A program made the position numbers and the translations under genes. Below are positions 37,813 to 45,722 of a DNA stretch of 64,000 bases, piece after piece. Below the pieces are notes generated by a model. It searched no databases, was not told the origin of the DNA, and worked only from the letters and a program-made list of their open reading frames with translations. The stretch lies in assembly GCF_900103655.1 (NCBI RefSeq), contig NZ_FMXC01000001.1, forward strand, positions 124,001 to 188,000. Direction: 5' to 3'. This stretch comes from Lactobacillus kefiranofaciens (lineage in GTDB: Bacteria > Bacillota > Bacilli > Lactobacillales > Lactobacillaceae). Each line of letters opens with the position of its first letter. Positions within the stretch are counted from its first letter, which is position 1.

Positions 37813-37870
37813 TAACAAAAAGTCAGCAAAAAAGGACTAAATAACAAAAAGTCAGCAAAAAAGGACTAAA
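37813..37870. repeat. Tandem duplication of a 29-bp unit
   Basis: Two identical 29-bp copies (37813-37841 and 37842-37870) lie head to tail beside the terminator of the PPSR gene. Each carries the sequence AAGGACTAAA that forms one arm of the terminator. There is no spacer, so this is not a CRISPR array. Replication slippage is the likely origin. Confidence 0.9.
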
Positions 37871-37889
37871 ATTTTATTTTTTAGTCCTT
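37861..37889 (-). terminator. Terminator after the PPSR gene
   Basis: AAGGACTAAAA (37861-37871) pairs with TTTTAGTCCTT (37879-37889); on the minus strand a run of T follows. The upstream duplicate supplies a second copy of one arm. Confidence 0.8.
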
Positions 37890-37919
37890 CGTATGATTGA
37901 TTAATTATTTTACTTTAGA

Positions 37920-38726
37920 TTAGTTAGCTTGATTGTCGATTCCTAGGTGTTCTAGAATAAGAGCAGCGGTTTCTTCAATTGAACGGTGAGCTACGTTGAT
38001 GACATAGCAGCCAAGTTCCTTATACAATTTTTGTGCTGATTCAAGCTCTTTGTTAATTGAATCCATATTGGAGTAGGCAGTATCTGGATTTAGTCCATAA
38101 GAAATCATTCTTTGACGTCTAATTTCGTTTAAAACAGATGGGTCATTAGTCAAACCGATAATCTTCTTAGGATCAATTTCATAAATTTCCTTTGGAATAT
38201 GGGTTTCTGGAACAAGTGGTAAGTTGGCCACCTTCAAGTTCTTGTTAGCTAAGAATAACGAAAGTGGTGTCTTAGAAGTTCTTGATACACCTAACAAAAC
38301 AACGTCTGCTTCAAGGAAGCCTTTAGGATCTTTACCATCATCGTACATTACGGCGAATTCCATTGCAGAAATTCGGTCAAAGTATTTTTTATTCAAACTG
38401 TGTTGTGCACCAATCTTTTGGTTAGGTTTTAAATGAGTTATTTGTTGAATTGCTTCTACTATTGGTGAAAGTATATCAACACATTGGATTTGATGCTCGC
38501 GTGCAAATTTTATAATGGGCATTTGCATTTCATCTTTGACTAAACTGTAAATAATTACGAGGTTAGGGTATTTTTCAATTTCCTGGAAAACTTCGTTTAA
38601 TTTCTTTTGATCAGTAATAAATGGATAACGACGATAGTTGATCTTTGCATCAGGAAATTGTGCAGCAGCTGCAGCAGCATCGGAAATGATGATAATATTT
38701 AATTCTTTGTTATTTGTTTCTGCCAT
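37920..38726 (-). CDS. PEP synthase/PPDK regulatory protein (PPSR, DUF299)
   Basis: Members of this family are bifunctional: they use ADP to phosphorylate, and then dephosphorylate, a Thr near the catalytic His of PEP synthase or pyruvate phosphate dikinase. The 268-residue protein shows the P-loop-like GVSRTSKTP (146-154), LANLPLVPE and IGLTNDPSVLNEIRRQRM. Its expected target is encoded at 11577 (motif MTCHAA with Thr433/His435), so the pair is probably functional although not adjacent. A good ribosome binding site AAAGAGGT precedes ATG 38726. Confidence 0.88.
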   Translation of the reverse strand: MAETNNKELNIIIISDAAAAAAQFPDAKINYRRYPFITDQKKLNEVFQEIEKYPNLVIIYSLVKDEMQMPIIKFAREHQIQCVDILSPIVEAIQQITHLKPNQKIGAQHSLNKKYFDRISAMEFAVMYDDGKDPKGFLEADVVLLGVSRTSKTPLSLFLANKNLKVANLPLVPETHIPKEIYEIDPKKIIGLTNDPSVLNEIRRQRMISYGLNPDTAYSNMDSINKELESAQKLYKELGCYVINVAHRSIEETAALILEHLGIDNQAN

Positions 38727-38850
38727 ATGTTAGTACCTCTTTCTTTTAGATAAATTATACTATTAATGAAAGCGGATTAACAACTAAAACATAATCAATC
38801 TAAAAGTGGGAAAAATCTAGAAACTTTTTTAAAAAATATTAGAAAATGCA

Positions 38851-38878
38851 TTGACCCAAAAGATTAGTTTGGTATAAT
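38851..38878 (+). promoter_or_regulatory. Promoter of rpsU
   Basis: TTGACC (38851-38856) and a perfect TATAAT (38873-38878) are 16 bp apart, about 50 bp before rpsU. This is one of the strongest promoters in the window. Confidence 0.75.
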
Positions 38879-38927
38879 TTAAATAAATGTATGGCGTAAC
38901 GCCAAGAAATGGAAGGAGGGATCACAC

Positions 38928-39104
38928 ATGGCTAAGACAATCGTTCACGAAAACGAGTCTATTGATGATGCTCTTCGTCGTTTCAAGCGTTCCGTTTCTA
39001 GAAGTGGTACTTTACAAGAATACCGCAAGCGCGAATTCTACGAAAAACCTAGTGTTCGTAGAAAGTTGAAGTCAGAAGCTGCACGTAAGCGTAGACATTA
39101 TTAA
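38928..39104 (+). CDS. rpsU: Ribosomal protein bS21
   Basis: The 58-residue very basic protein begins [20 protein letters not shown] and ends AARKRRHY, as in Firmicute bS21 of the 30S subunit. An AAGGAGGG site precedes ATG 38928. The conserved partner in many Firmicutes, yqeY, follows, but here an IS110 element lies between them. Confidence 0.96.
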
Positions 39105-39118
39105 TAATGTCTGCAAGG

Positions 39119-39147
39119 AGCTTGCCCAGAAATGGGTAGGCTTTTTG
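39119..39147 (+). terminator. Terminator after rpsU
   Basis: A 10-bp stem with two wobble pairs (39119-39128 with 39133-39142) has a GAAA tetraloop and T5. Confidence 0.85.
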
Positions 39148-39224
39148 TTTTCTACCCAAAGTCAAGGGTTATCAGTAGTTTAAAAAGAATTTTTTGCTTG
39201 TTATAGTGGTGCGAATAAGGCCAG

Positions 39225-39300
39225 ATAAAAACATAACAAGATGTGATAGGAAACACAAGTATCACAAAGAAGCCTATGATGTCTTGTAGTTTTTTCATAG
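39225..39300. other. Structured non-coding end downstream of the transposase
   Basis: Two interlocking inverted repeats are visible: GTGATA (39243-39248) with TATCAC (39260-39265), and an outer pair ACAAG..ATAGG with CCTAT..CTTGT. They could be an RNA fold or recombination-end structure of the IS110 element. No ORF lies here. Confidence 0.4.
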
Positions 39301-39333
39301 ACTGTTATACTGAAACTGATCATTTGATTTCAA

Positions 39334-40563
39334 CTAAAGTCTTTGATTATCTGTGGCTATGTTGTAATCATACAATTGATCATGTTTGATAAGAGCAAAC
39401 ATTGTGCGTATCAGTTTGTGGACTGATGCAATGGCGATCTTCTTATAGCCTTGGCTATTTGAAGATCGTTTTTTCTTATCATAGTAATCAGTGATATGAC
39501 AAGGCTGGGTAGTCTTTGTCGTCTCCATTTGAGTAATCGTTCGATAAAGAATTTTTCTGGCAATATGATTGCCATGCTTAGTGATGCCTAAATGACTGTC
39601 TTTTTCACCTGATTGATATCTTCCTGGATCAATACCAACGAAAGCATCAATTTGAGCTGAGGTATCAAAGCGTCTTAAGTTTCCCAATTCTGCTACTAAT
39701 CTAACTGCAGTAGTTTTGGCGATACCAGGAATACTTTCATAGATAGTTAAAGACCGTGCGTTTAGCTGTAAGACTAATTTCTCCATGTAATTAATCACAT
39801 TATTTCTTTCCGTACTTAAAGAAAGCAGATTGGCAATGTTACGCTGAATTGCGCGAATAGTAATACTTTTTTCAGTGTCGTACGGATATGCTTGTCTGGC
39901 TAAAGCATAGAGTCTAGTCGTTAAGTATTGTGCTCTTTGTCTGCCAATGCTTGAAATGGCTAACAGACTTTGAAAGACTTGAGTTTCATTGCGATTCAAG
40001 ACATATTGAGCATGTGGAAACAGACTGGCAATTGTCCAGTAAACTCTGCCAGACGGGACTGAAAGCAGACTTTCTAGCTGAGGAAAGGTTGACTGCAAAT
40101 TGCGATGAAGCTGGTTCTTATTAACCACTAAGGCTCGGGTAAGTTCTTCATAATAGCGACTTGCATTTTGTAGTTCATGGTACTCTCTAGATTGCGGCTG
40201 ACGCAGCTTCTGTGGCGCATTAAATTGAATTAAAGCTAAGCGATAAGCATCCACCTTATCGGTTTTATTATGGCGTAAATTGTTGTCCATCAGCTTTTTA
40301 GCTTTTAAAGGATTAAGCTTCAAGTACTTAATATGATAATCCTCTAAAAAAGCCTGCAGACTAAGCGAATAAACACCCGTAGCTTCAAAAACAACTAAAG
40401 GCGTGATCAAGTATTGATTTAAATGATCCAGCAGCTCCTGATAGCCGAATGAATCATTAGTAATCTTAAAAGTTTTGCCTTGCTTAACACGATCGATTAC
40501 TACACAAACTGTAGAAGATTTACTGCTAACATCAATGCCAAAGATAATATTTTGTTTCATCAT
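39334..40563 (-). CDS. IS110-family transposase (DEDD recombinase)
   Basis: The 409-residue enzyme has the N-terminal RuvC-like DEDD residues D11 (GIDVSS), E60 (VFEATGVY), D102 and D105 (TDKVDAYRLA). Its C-terminal domain has Ser318 in IDPGRYQSGEKDSHLGITKHGN, the conserved serine of the family. This combination is required by known IS110 recombinases, which act with an element-encoded bridge RNA. All motifs are intact, so it is probably active. It starts at ATG 40563 behind GGAGGTTAG. Confidence 0.93.
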   Translation of the reverse strand: MMKQNIIFGIDVSSKSSTVCVVIDRVKQGKTFKITNDSFGYQELLDHLNQYLITPLVVFEATGVYSLSLQAFLEDYHIKYLKLNPLKAKKLMDNNLRHNKTDKVDAYRLALIQFNAPQKLRQPQSREYHELQNASRYYEELTRALVVNKNQLHRNLQSTFPQLESLLSVPSGRVYWTIASLFPHAQYVLNRNETQVFQSLLAISSIGRQRAQYLTTRLYALARQAYPYDTEKSITIRAIQRNIANLLSLSTERNNVINYMEKLVLQLNARSLTIYESIPGIAKTTAVRLVAELGNLRRFDTSAQIDAFVGIDPGRYQSGEKDSHLGITKHGNHIARKILYRTITQMETTKTTQPCHITDYYDKKKRSSNSQGYKKIAIASVHKLIRTMFALIKHDQLYDYNIATDNQRL

Positions 40564-40599
40564 TCTAACCTCCAAGTGAAGATAAATAGTTTTATCAAC

Positions 40600-40817
40600 C
40601 TACTAGTTCTCATTTTCTGAACTCGGCATCAAGTGCCCACAGACTTCGAAGAGACTTATAAATAGGCGGTAAAGCAGTCCGTTTTGCTTACGACATCAAG
40701 TGTTGAAAAAAGCGAAGACTTTATTTGCTTTATTTTCACTTTCTATTTTAAACAAAAAGTGCCAGATCATGAATCCGTCGATTCACGATCCAACACTAGG
40801 TTAGTATGTTTTGCTTG
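40600..40817 (-). ncRNA. Candidate IS110 bridge RNA region
   Basis: The 250 bp upstream of the transposase start hold no ORF but good structure. There is an 11-bp hairpin with a GACG loop at 40765-40790 (GATCGTGAATC arm, minus strand), a bulged hairpin at 40667-40692, and the 9-mer CATCAAGTG twice (40627-40635 and 40694-40702). In characterised IS110-group elements the bridge RNA is encoded upstream of the recombinase. The assignment here is inference; I cannot map the guide loops. Confidence 0.4.
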
Positions 40818-40885
40818 ATTATCAATTAAGAATACTAATCATAAGTTTTTTATTTCGGTTTAAATAAAACAAATAACGGATTGTT

Positions 40886-40894
40886 TGCTATAAT
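40886..40894 (+). promoter_or_regulatory. Extended -10 promoter of yqeY
   Basis: TGCTATAAT is an exact extended -10 (TATAAT at 40889-40894). No good -35 is seen. It is the likely promoter of the yqeY-phoH-ybeY-era-recO operon and lies just outside the IS element. Confidence 0.6.
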
Positions 40895-40930
40895 ATGATT
40901 GGATTTCTAATGGAAGGAAGGATGCACAAA

Positions 40931-41374
40931 GTGAGTTTGTCAGATAAAATCATGGCTGATATGAAATCAGCTATGAAGAATCACGATAAGACTACTCTTA
41001 ATACTGTTCGGATGATTAAGTCGGCTTTGATGAATGAAAAAATCAAGGCAGGTCACGACTTAACACCGGATGAAGAATTAACAGTTCTTAATCGTGAGAA
41101 GAAGCAAAGAGAAGAATCAATCGCTGAGTTTGCTAAAGCTAAACGCGATGATTTGGCTGAGGAAACTAAGAAAGAATTAGCAGTAGTTGAAAAGTACATG
41201 CCTAAGCAAATGAGCAAGGATGAACTTGAATCTGCCGTTAAGGAAACGATTGATGAAGTTGGTGCCAAAGGCAAGTCCGATTTCGGTAAGGTGATGAAAG
41301 CCCTAATGCCTAAAATTAAGGGACGTGCTGATGGTAAAGCTGCTTCACAAGCAGTGCGTGATCAGCTGAATTAG
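40931..41374 (+). CDS. yqeY: YqeY/GatB-domain protein
   Basis: The 147-residue protein matches the YqeY family, a stand-alone GatB/YqeY domain that may bind tRNA or assist aminoacyl-tRNA amidation; its exact role is unknown. It contains LNTVRMIKSALMNEKIKAG, VEKYMPKQMSKDEL and FGKVMKALMPKIKGRADGK. GTG 40931 is preferred because the AAGGAAGG site at 40914-40921 touches the in-frame ATG 40922 and is well spaced from GTG. phoH follows after 22 bp. Confidence 0.9.
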   Translation: MSLSDKIMADMKSAMKNHDKTTLNTVRMIKSALMNEKIKAGHDLTPDEELTVLNREKKQREESIAEFAKAKRDDLAEETKKELAVVEKYMPKQMSKDELESAVKETIDEVGAKGKSDFGKVMKALMPKIKGRADGKAASQAVRDQLN

Positions 41375-41396
41375 TAACAAGAAGGAGCGGGTCTTT

Positions 41397-42350
41397 TTGG
41401 CTCAAACAACTTTTATACCTCAAAAGCCAGATAATATTCAAAAATTAGTTGGAGTTAATGATGAAAATCTAAAGCTTCTTTCTGAAGGCTACGATTTGTC
41501 TGTATCAGATACCGGTAATGAAATTGTTATTGCAGGTGATGATGAGGCAAAGATCAAGAAAACTGTTGCTGTTTTAAAAGCATTAGACAGTGTTGTGAAT
41601 ACCGGCGTTAACGTTGGTGCGCCCGACACTGTCAGCGCAATGAAAATGGCAGACAAGGGTACGACTGAATACTTTGCAGATCTGTATAAGAAGGTTTTGA
41701 TTCGGGATGCTAAAGGTAGACCGATCAGAGTGAAAAATATGGGTCAAAAGCGTTACGTTGAAGCCATTAATAAATCAGACGTTGTTTTTGGAATAGGACC
41801 AGCTGGTACTGGTAAGACTTTCTTGGCAGTTGTCTGTGCAATTGCGGCTTTCAAAAAAGGTGAGGTTTCTAGAATTATTTTAACTAGACCGGCTGTAGAG
41901 GCTGGTGAGTCACTTGGATTTTTACCTGGAGATTTGAAGGAAAAAGTTGATCCATATTTGAGACCAATTTATGATTCTTTATACGCTATTCTTGGCAACA
42001 ATACGACTGATCGTTTAATGGAACGAGGTGTAATTGAAGTCGCTCCGTTGGCTTATATGCGTGGACGGACATTAGATGATGCTTTTGTAATTCTAGATGA
42101 AGCTCAAAATACTACAGATTCGCAGATGAAGATGTTTTTGACTCGTCTTGGCTTTAATTCCAAGATGGTCGTGAATGGAGATATGACTCAAGTCGATTTA
42201 CCGGGACGACAGCATAGCGGTTTAATTGATGTTAGACATATTTTGAAAAATATCGATCAAATCAAATTCATTAATTTTTCTGCTCAAGACGTTGTACGTC
42301 ATCCTGTAGTTGCTAAGATTATTACTGCTTATGAAAAAAGAGGACATTAA
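41397..42350 (+). CDS. PhoH-family ATPase
   Basis: The 317-residue protein has an N-terminal KH-like region (about 15-75) and the PhoH ATPase core with Walker A GPAGTGKTFLAV, RPAVEAGESLGFLPGDL and Walker B AFVILDEAQN. Family members are RNA-related helicase or nucleotide-binding proteins of uncertain role. It starts at TTG 41397 behind AAGGAG and lies nine bases before ybeY in the usual phoH-ybeY-era order. Confidence 0.93.
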   Translation: MAQTTFIPQKPDNIQKLVGVNDENLKLLSEGYDLSVSDTGNEIVIAGDDEAKIKKTVAVLKALDSVVNTGVNVGAPDTVSAMKMADKGTTEYFADLYKKVLIRDAKGRPIRVKNMGQKRYVEAINKSDVVFGIGPAGTGKTFLAVVCAIAAFKKGEVSRIILTRPAVEAGESLGFLPGDLKEKVDPYLRPIYDSLYAILGNNTTDRLMERGVIEVAPLAYMRGRTLDDAFVILDEAQNTTDSQMKMFLTRLGFNSKMVVNGDMTQVDLPGRQHSGLIDVRHILKNIDQIKFINFSAQDVVRHPVVAKIITAYEKRGH

Positions 42351-42359
42351 ACACTAAAG

Positions 42360-42884
42360 ATGGATCCAATTGAGATTACTTATAATGATGAAGTTGGCTT
42401 TTTAGATGATAAGAAGCGTAACTGGCAAGACTGGATTATGAAGCTTTTGCTTTTAGCAAAAAAAGAAATTGGCAAAGAAAATAACTTAGAAATGAGTATT
42501 AATTTTGTCGATGAAGATCGCAGTCATGAGATTAACTTGAAATATCGTGATAAAGATCGTCCGACAGACGTTATTTCTTTTGCAATTGAAGATGGTGAGG
42601 ATTCAATTGATATGGCGTCTTTCGAAAATGATCCCGATTTTCAAGAAGATATTGGAGACTTGTTCATGTGTCCTAGCGTAATTAAGCGTCATAGCAAGGA
42701 GTATGGTACGGGCTTTAATCGAGAGTTTGGATATACGGTTGTCCATGGCTTCTTACACCTGAATGGATACGATCACATTGATCCTAAGGAAGCAAAGGAA
42801 ATGTTTGGTATTCAAGGTAAGGTGCTTGAGGATTATGGCTTGCCGCTTTATCCTGATCAATTAGATGAAGGCAGAGGTAAATAA
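42360..42884 (+). CDS. ybeY: Endoribonuclease YbeY
   Basis: YbeY is a metal-dependent RNase involved in 16S rRNA 3'-end processing and ribosome quality control. The 174-residue protein has the substrate-contact [13 protein letters not shown] and the metal motif [11 protein letters not shown] (three His). The stop codon overlaps the start of era (TAATG), so translation is coupled. Confidence 0.95.
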   Translation: MDPIEITYNDEVGFLDDKKRNWQDWIMKLLLLAKKEIGKENNLEMSINFVDEDRSHEINLKYRDKDRPTDVISFAIEDGEDSIDMASFENDPDFQEDIGDLFMCPSVIKRHSKEYGTGFNREFGYTVVHGFLHLNGYDHIDPKEAKEMFGIQGKVLEDYGLPLYPDQLDEGRGK

Positions 42885-43789
42885 TGAAAGAAAATAAATT
42901 TAAATCTGGCTTTGTAGCCTTGGTTGGTCGACCAAATGTAGGAAAGTCAACCTTGATGAATTATTTAGTTGGTCAAAAAGTAGCAATTACTTCGAGTAAG
43001 CCTCAGACCACGCGCAATCGCATTTCAGGCATATATACTTCCGATCAAATGCAAGTAGTGTTTGTTGATACACCTGGTATTTTTAAACCACATTCTAAGC
43101 TTGATGATTACATGGATAAAGCTAGTCTTTCTAGTTTAAATGATGTTGATTTAGTTTTATTCATGGTTGAGCCAGAAGATATTGGCAAGGGTGATCAATA
43201 TATTGCTAGCTTGCTCAAAGAAGTCACAGTTCCTGTATTTCTAGTAATTAATAAGGTTGATCAAATTCATCCTAATAAGCTTCTGCCAATTATAGATTCT
43301 TATAACAAGTTGGATGGCTTTAAGGAGATACTACCAATCTCGGCCACTCAAGGAATTGGTATTGAGGATCTGCTCAAAACGATTAAGCAATATTTGCCAG
43401 AGGGACCACAATATTATGGGGCTGATCAGATCACAGATCGTCCAGAATATTTTGTAGTTGCAGAACTAATTCGTGAACAGATTTTACGGCTTACTTCGCA
43501 AGAAGTACCACATGCTACTGCAGTTGCCGTTGATCAAATGAATAAACACCAAAATGGTAAATTATTGATTGAAGCGACCATCTATGTTGAAAAAGATGGT
43601 CAAAAGGGCATTATCATTGGAAAAGCTGGTAAAATGCTAAAACAAATTGGCATTAATTCTCGTAAAGAAATAGAACATTTACTAGGTGAAAAAGTCAATT
43701 TGCGGCTCTGGGTTAAAGTTCAACATAACTGGCGCTCAGATCCAAGCTTTTTGAAATTAATTGGCTACGATCAGAAGGAACTTAATTAG
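42884..43789 (+). CDS. era: GTPase Era
   Basis: Era binds the 16S rRNA 3' end and is needed for 30S maturation. The 301-residue protein has the G1 motif GRPNVGKST, the G2 region TTRNR, the G3 motif DTPGI, the G4 motif NKVD, and a C-terminal KH domain with [14 protein letters not shown]. Its start overlaps the ybeY stop and recO follows without a gap. Confidence 0.97.
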   Translation: MKENKFKSGFVALVGRPNVGKSTLMNYLVGQKVAITSSKPQTTRNRISGIYTSDQMQVVFVDTPGIFKPHSKLDDYMDKASLSSLNDVDLVLFMVEPEDIGKGDQYIASLLKEVTVPVFLVINKVDQIHPNKLLPIIDSYNKLDGFKEILPISATQGIGIEDLLKTIKQYLPEGPQYYGADQITDRPEYFVVAELIREQILRLTSQEVPHATAVAVDQMNKHQNGKLLIEATIYVEKDGQKGIIIGKAGKMLKQIGINSRKEIEHLLGEKVNLRLWVKVQHNWRSDPSFLKLIGYDQKELN

Positions 43790-44542
43790 ATGGTACGTGA
43801 ACTTAAAGAAGTTCAGGGTATTATTTTTAAAAGGCAAAAATATAAAGAAGCAGATTTATTAGCTAAAATCATGACTAAAAATGATGGCATTATCACGTTA
43901 ATTGTCAAGGGCGCGCTTCGACCCAAGTCACGCCTAAGTGCAGCAACGATAAATTTTTCGGCAGGAACCTATGTCATTTATACTAACGGTCATGGTTTAA
44001 GCAATCTGCGTACGTATAAAGAAGTAAAGCAATTCGATGGTTTATATCAAGATTTAACTAAGAATGCTTATGCTTCTTTTATTTTTGATTTAATTGATCA
44101 TGCGTTTGTCGAATACCAACCATTAGGTAGATATTACGACTTAGCCATGTTTGCCCTGAAGAAAATAAATGATGGCGTTGATAGCGAAATGATTACTCAA
44201 ATTGTACAAATGAAACTATTAAGCGCGTATGGAGTAGAACCGCAATTAGCTCATTGTGTTATTTGCGGCAAAGAAAAAGGAATCTTTGATTATTCTATTA
44301 AAATGGGTGGCGTTATTTGCAATGATCATTTTGGTGTGATAACTAGCAGGATGCATTTGAAGCCTAAAGAAACAGCGGTCCTAAGGACAATTGGATTATT
44401 GCCAATTGAACGATTAGGAACTATTAAAATAAGTGAAGAAACTAAAAAAGCTACTCGTAAGGCAATTGATCGAATATATGGTGCGACAATTGATTTGAAT
44501 CTTAAAACGAAAAAGTTTTTAGATGAATTAAAGCTATTTTAG
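43790..44542 (+). CDS. recO: DNA repair protein RecO
   Basis: RecO anneals single-stranded DNA and loads RecA with RecF and RecR. The 250-residue protein has an N-terminal OB fold ([33 protein letters not shown]) and a C-terminal zinc-type region with [11 protein letters not shown]; later Cys residues are sparse (GVICNDH), as in several Firmicutes. It directly abuts era and ends the operon before the T-box leader. Confidence 0.94.
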   Translation: MVRELKEVQGIIFKRQKYKEADLLAKIMTKNDGIITLIVKGALRPKSRLSAATINFSAGTYVIYTNGHGLSNLRTYKEVKQFDGLYQDLTKNAYASFIFDLIDHAFVEYQPLGRYYDLAMFALKKINDGVDSEMITQIVQMKLLSAYGVEPQLAHCVICGKEKGIFDYSIKMGGVICNDHFGVITSRMHLKPKETAVLRTIGLLPIERLGTIKISEETKKATRKAIDRIYGATIDLNLKTKKFLDELKLF

Positions 44543-44578
44543 TTGAGTAAAAATCTGGTTTATCCCTAATTCCTGTGT

Positions 44579-44584
44579 TAAAAT
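44579..44584 (+). promoter_or_regulatory. Promoter of the glyQS operon
   Basis: TGTTAAAAT (44576-44584) is an extended -10 with TAAAAT at 44579-44584. Transcription would start near 44591, just ahead of T-box stem I. Confidence 0.5.
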
Positions 44585-44590
44585 AAAAAG

Positions 44591-44775
44591 CGTATTTGGC
44601 AGTGATGAGGATTTAGAAAAGTACTAGTTCAGCGAGTGTCGTTTGATGAGAGGACACCTAGGAAAAGGCCCCTCTAGCCATGTTCAATTAAGGTGCAGGA
44701 AGAACACTTCCTGAATTAGGGTGGAACCGCGAGATATTTCGTCCCTATGCAAAATTTTGCATAGGCTTTTTTTAT
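44591..44775 (+). promoter_or_regulatory. T-box riboswitch for glycyl-tRNA
   Basis: The leader has the T-box signature AGGGTGGAACCGCG (44718-44731) in the antiterminator bulge region. A competing terminator stem CCTATGCAAAA/TTTTGCATAGG (44744-44765) is followed by a T run. It lies directly ahead of glyQ. Uncharged tRNA-Gly should favour read-through. A GGC glycine codon at 44667-44669 is a possible specifier; I could not confirm the loop. Confidence 0.92.
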
Positions 44776-44804
44776 GGCCTAGCGCAGGAGGAGAATTAAG
44801 GAAA

Positions 44805-45722
44805 ATGGCAGATAAGAAATTAAACATTCAAAATATGATCTTTAAGCTGGAACAATTCTGGTCCTCCAAAGGTTGTATGATTATGCCTTCATATGATGTG
44901 GAGAAGGGTGCAGGTACGATGAGTCCTTACACATTTCTTCGTGCAGTTGGTCCAGAACCATGGGCAGCTTGCTATGTAGAGCCTTCAAGAAGACCTGCAG
45001 ATGGACGTTATGGTAAAAACCCTAACCGGTTATTCCAACACCACCAATTCCAAGTTGTTATTAAGCCAGCTCCTAAGGATATTCAACAATATTACTTAGA
45101 TAGTTTGAAGGTATTAGGTATCGATCCTTTGGAACACGATATTCGTTTCGTAGAAGATAACTGGGCTAATCCATCAATGGGTTGTGCCGGTGTTGGTTGG
45201 GAAGTATGGCTTGACGGTATGGAAGTCAGCCAGTTTACCTACTTCCAAGTTGTCGGTGAATTGGACGTTAAGCCAACTATGAGTGAAATTACTTATGGTG
45301 TTGAAAGACTTGCTTCTTACATTCAAGATGTCAACTCAGTTTTTGATCTTGAATGGGGTAACGGTGTTTTATACCGCGATATATTTAAGCAACCTGAATA
45401 TGAACACTCTAAATATGCCTTTGAAGAATCTGATCAAGAGCAATTGCTTAAGTTCTTTGACATTTATGAATCAACTGCTAAGCGTCTATTAGATAAGAAT
45501 CTTGTTCATCCAGCATATGACTACATTTTAAAATGCTCTCATACATTTAATTTGCTTGATGCACGTGGCGCTGTATCAGTAACGGAACGTGCAGGTTACT
45601 TGTCAAGAATTAGAAACCTGGCCCATGAAGTTGCTGTTAAGTTTGTTGAAGAACGTGAAAAGCGTGGCTTTCCATTGCTTAAAAGCGCAGAAGATAAGAA
45701 GGCGGGGGTAGAAAATGGCTAA
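44805..45722 (+). CDS. glyQ: Glycine--tRNA ligase alpha subunit
   Basis: GlyQ is the catalytic alpha chain of the alpha2-beta2 glycyl-tRNA synthetase. The 305-residue protein begins [21 protein letters not shown] and includes [33 protein letters not shown] and FQVVIKPAP of the class II core. ATG 44805 is preferred; an in-frame start within the T-box would read the terminator stem. glyS overlaps it by eight bases. Confidence 0.96.
   Translation: MADKKLNIQNMIFKLEQFWSSKGCMIMPSYDVEKGAGTMSPYTFLRAVGPEPWAACYVEPSRRPADGRYGKNPNRLFQHHQFQVVIKPAPKDIQQYYLDSLKVLGIDPLEHDIRFVEDNWANPSMGCAGVGWEVWLDGMEVSQFTYFQVVGELDVKPTMSEITYGVERLASYIQDVNSVFDLEWGNGVLYRDIFKQPEYEHSKYAFEESDQEQLLKFFDIYESTAKRLLDKNLVHPAYDYILKCSHTFNLLDARGAVSVTERAGYLSRIRNLAHEVAVKFVEEREKRGFPLLKSAEDKKAGVENG

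Larger units (their letters stand above)
39191..40817 (-). mobile_element. IS110-family insertion element, ends approximate
   Basis: A DEDD transposase gene is flanked by non-coding ends of about 140 and 250 bp in the rpsU-yqeY gap. The outer limits are uncertain. The sequence TTTTGCTTG occurs near both proposed edges (39192-39200 and 40809-40817), which may mark them, but IS110 elements lack regular terminal repeats and a chance match is possible. With these limits the element is about 1.6 kb, normal for the family. Confidence 0.6.

Noticed and set aside
37813-37870. Possible CRISPR repeats
   Set aside because: There are only two copies and no spacer; the repeats are adjacent and include a terminator arm.
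38887-39069. ORF of 60 codons over rpsU
   Set aside because: It is the wrong frame; the S21 sequence is read from ATG 38928.
44721-44804. N-terminal extension of glyQ
   Set aside because: It would translate the T-box antiterminator and terminator; ATG 44805 fits GlyQ and has a ribosome binding site.
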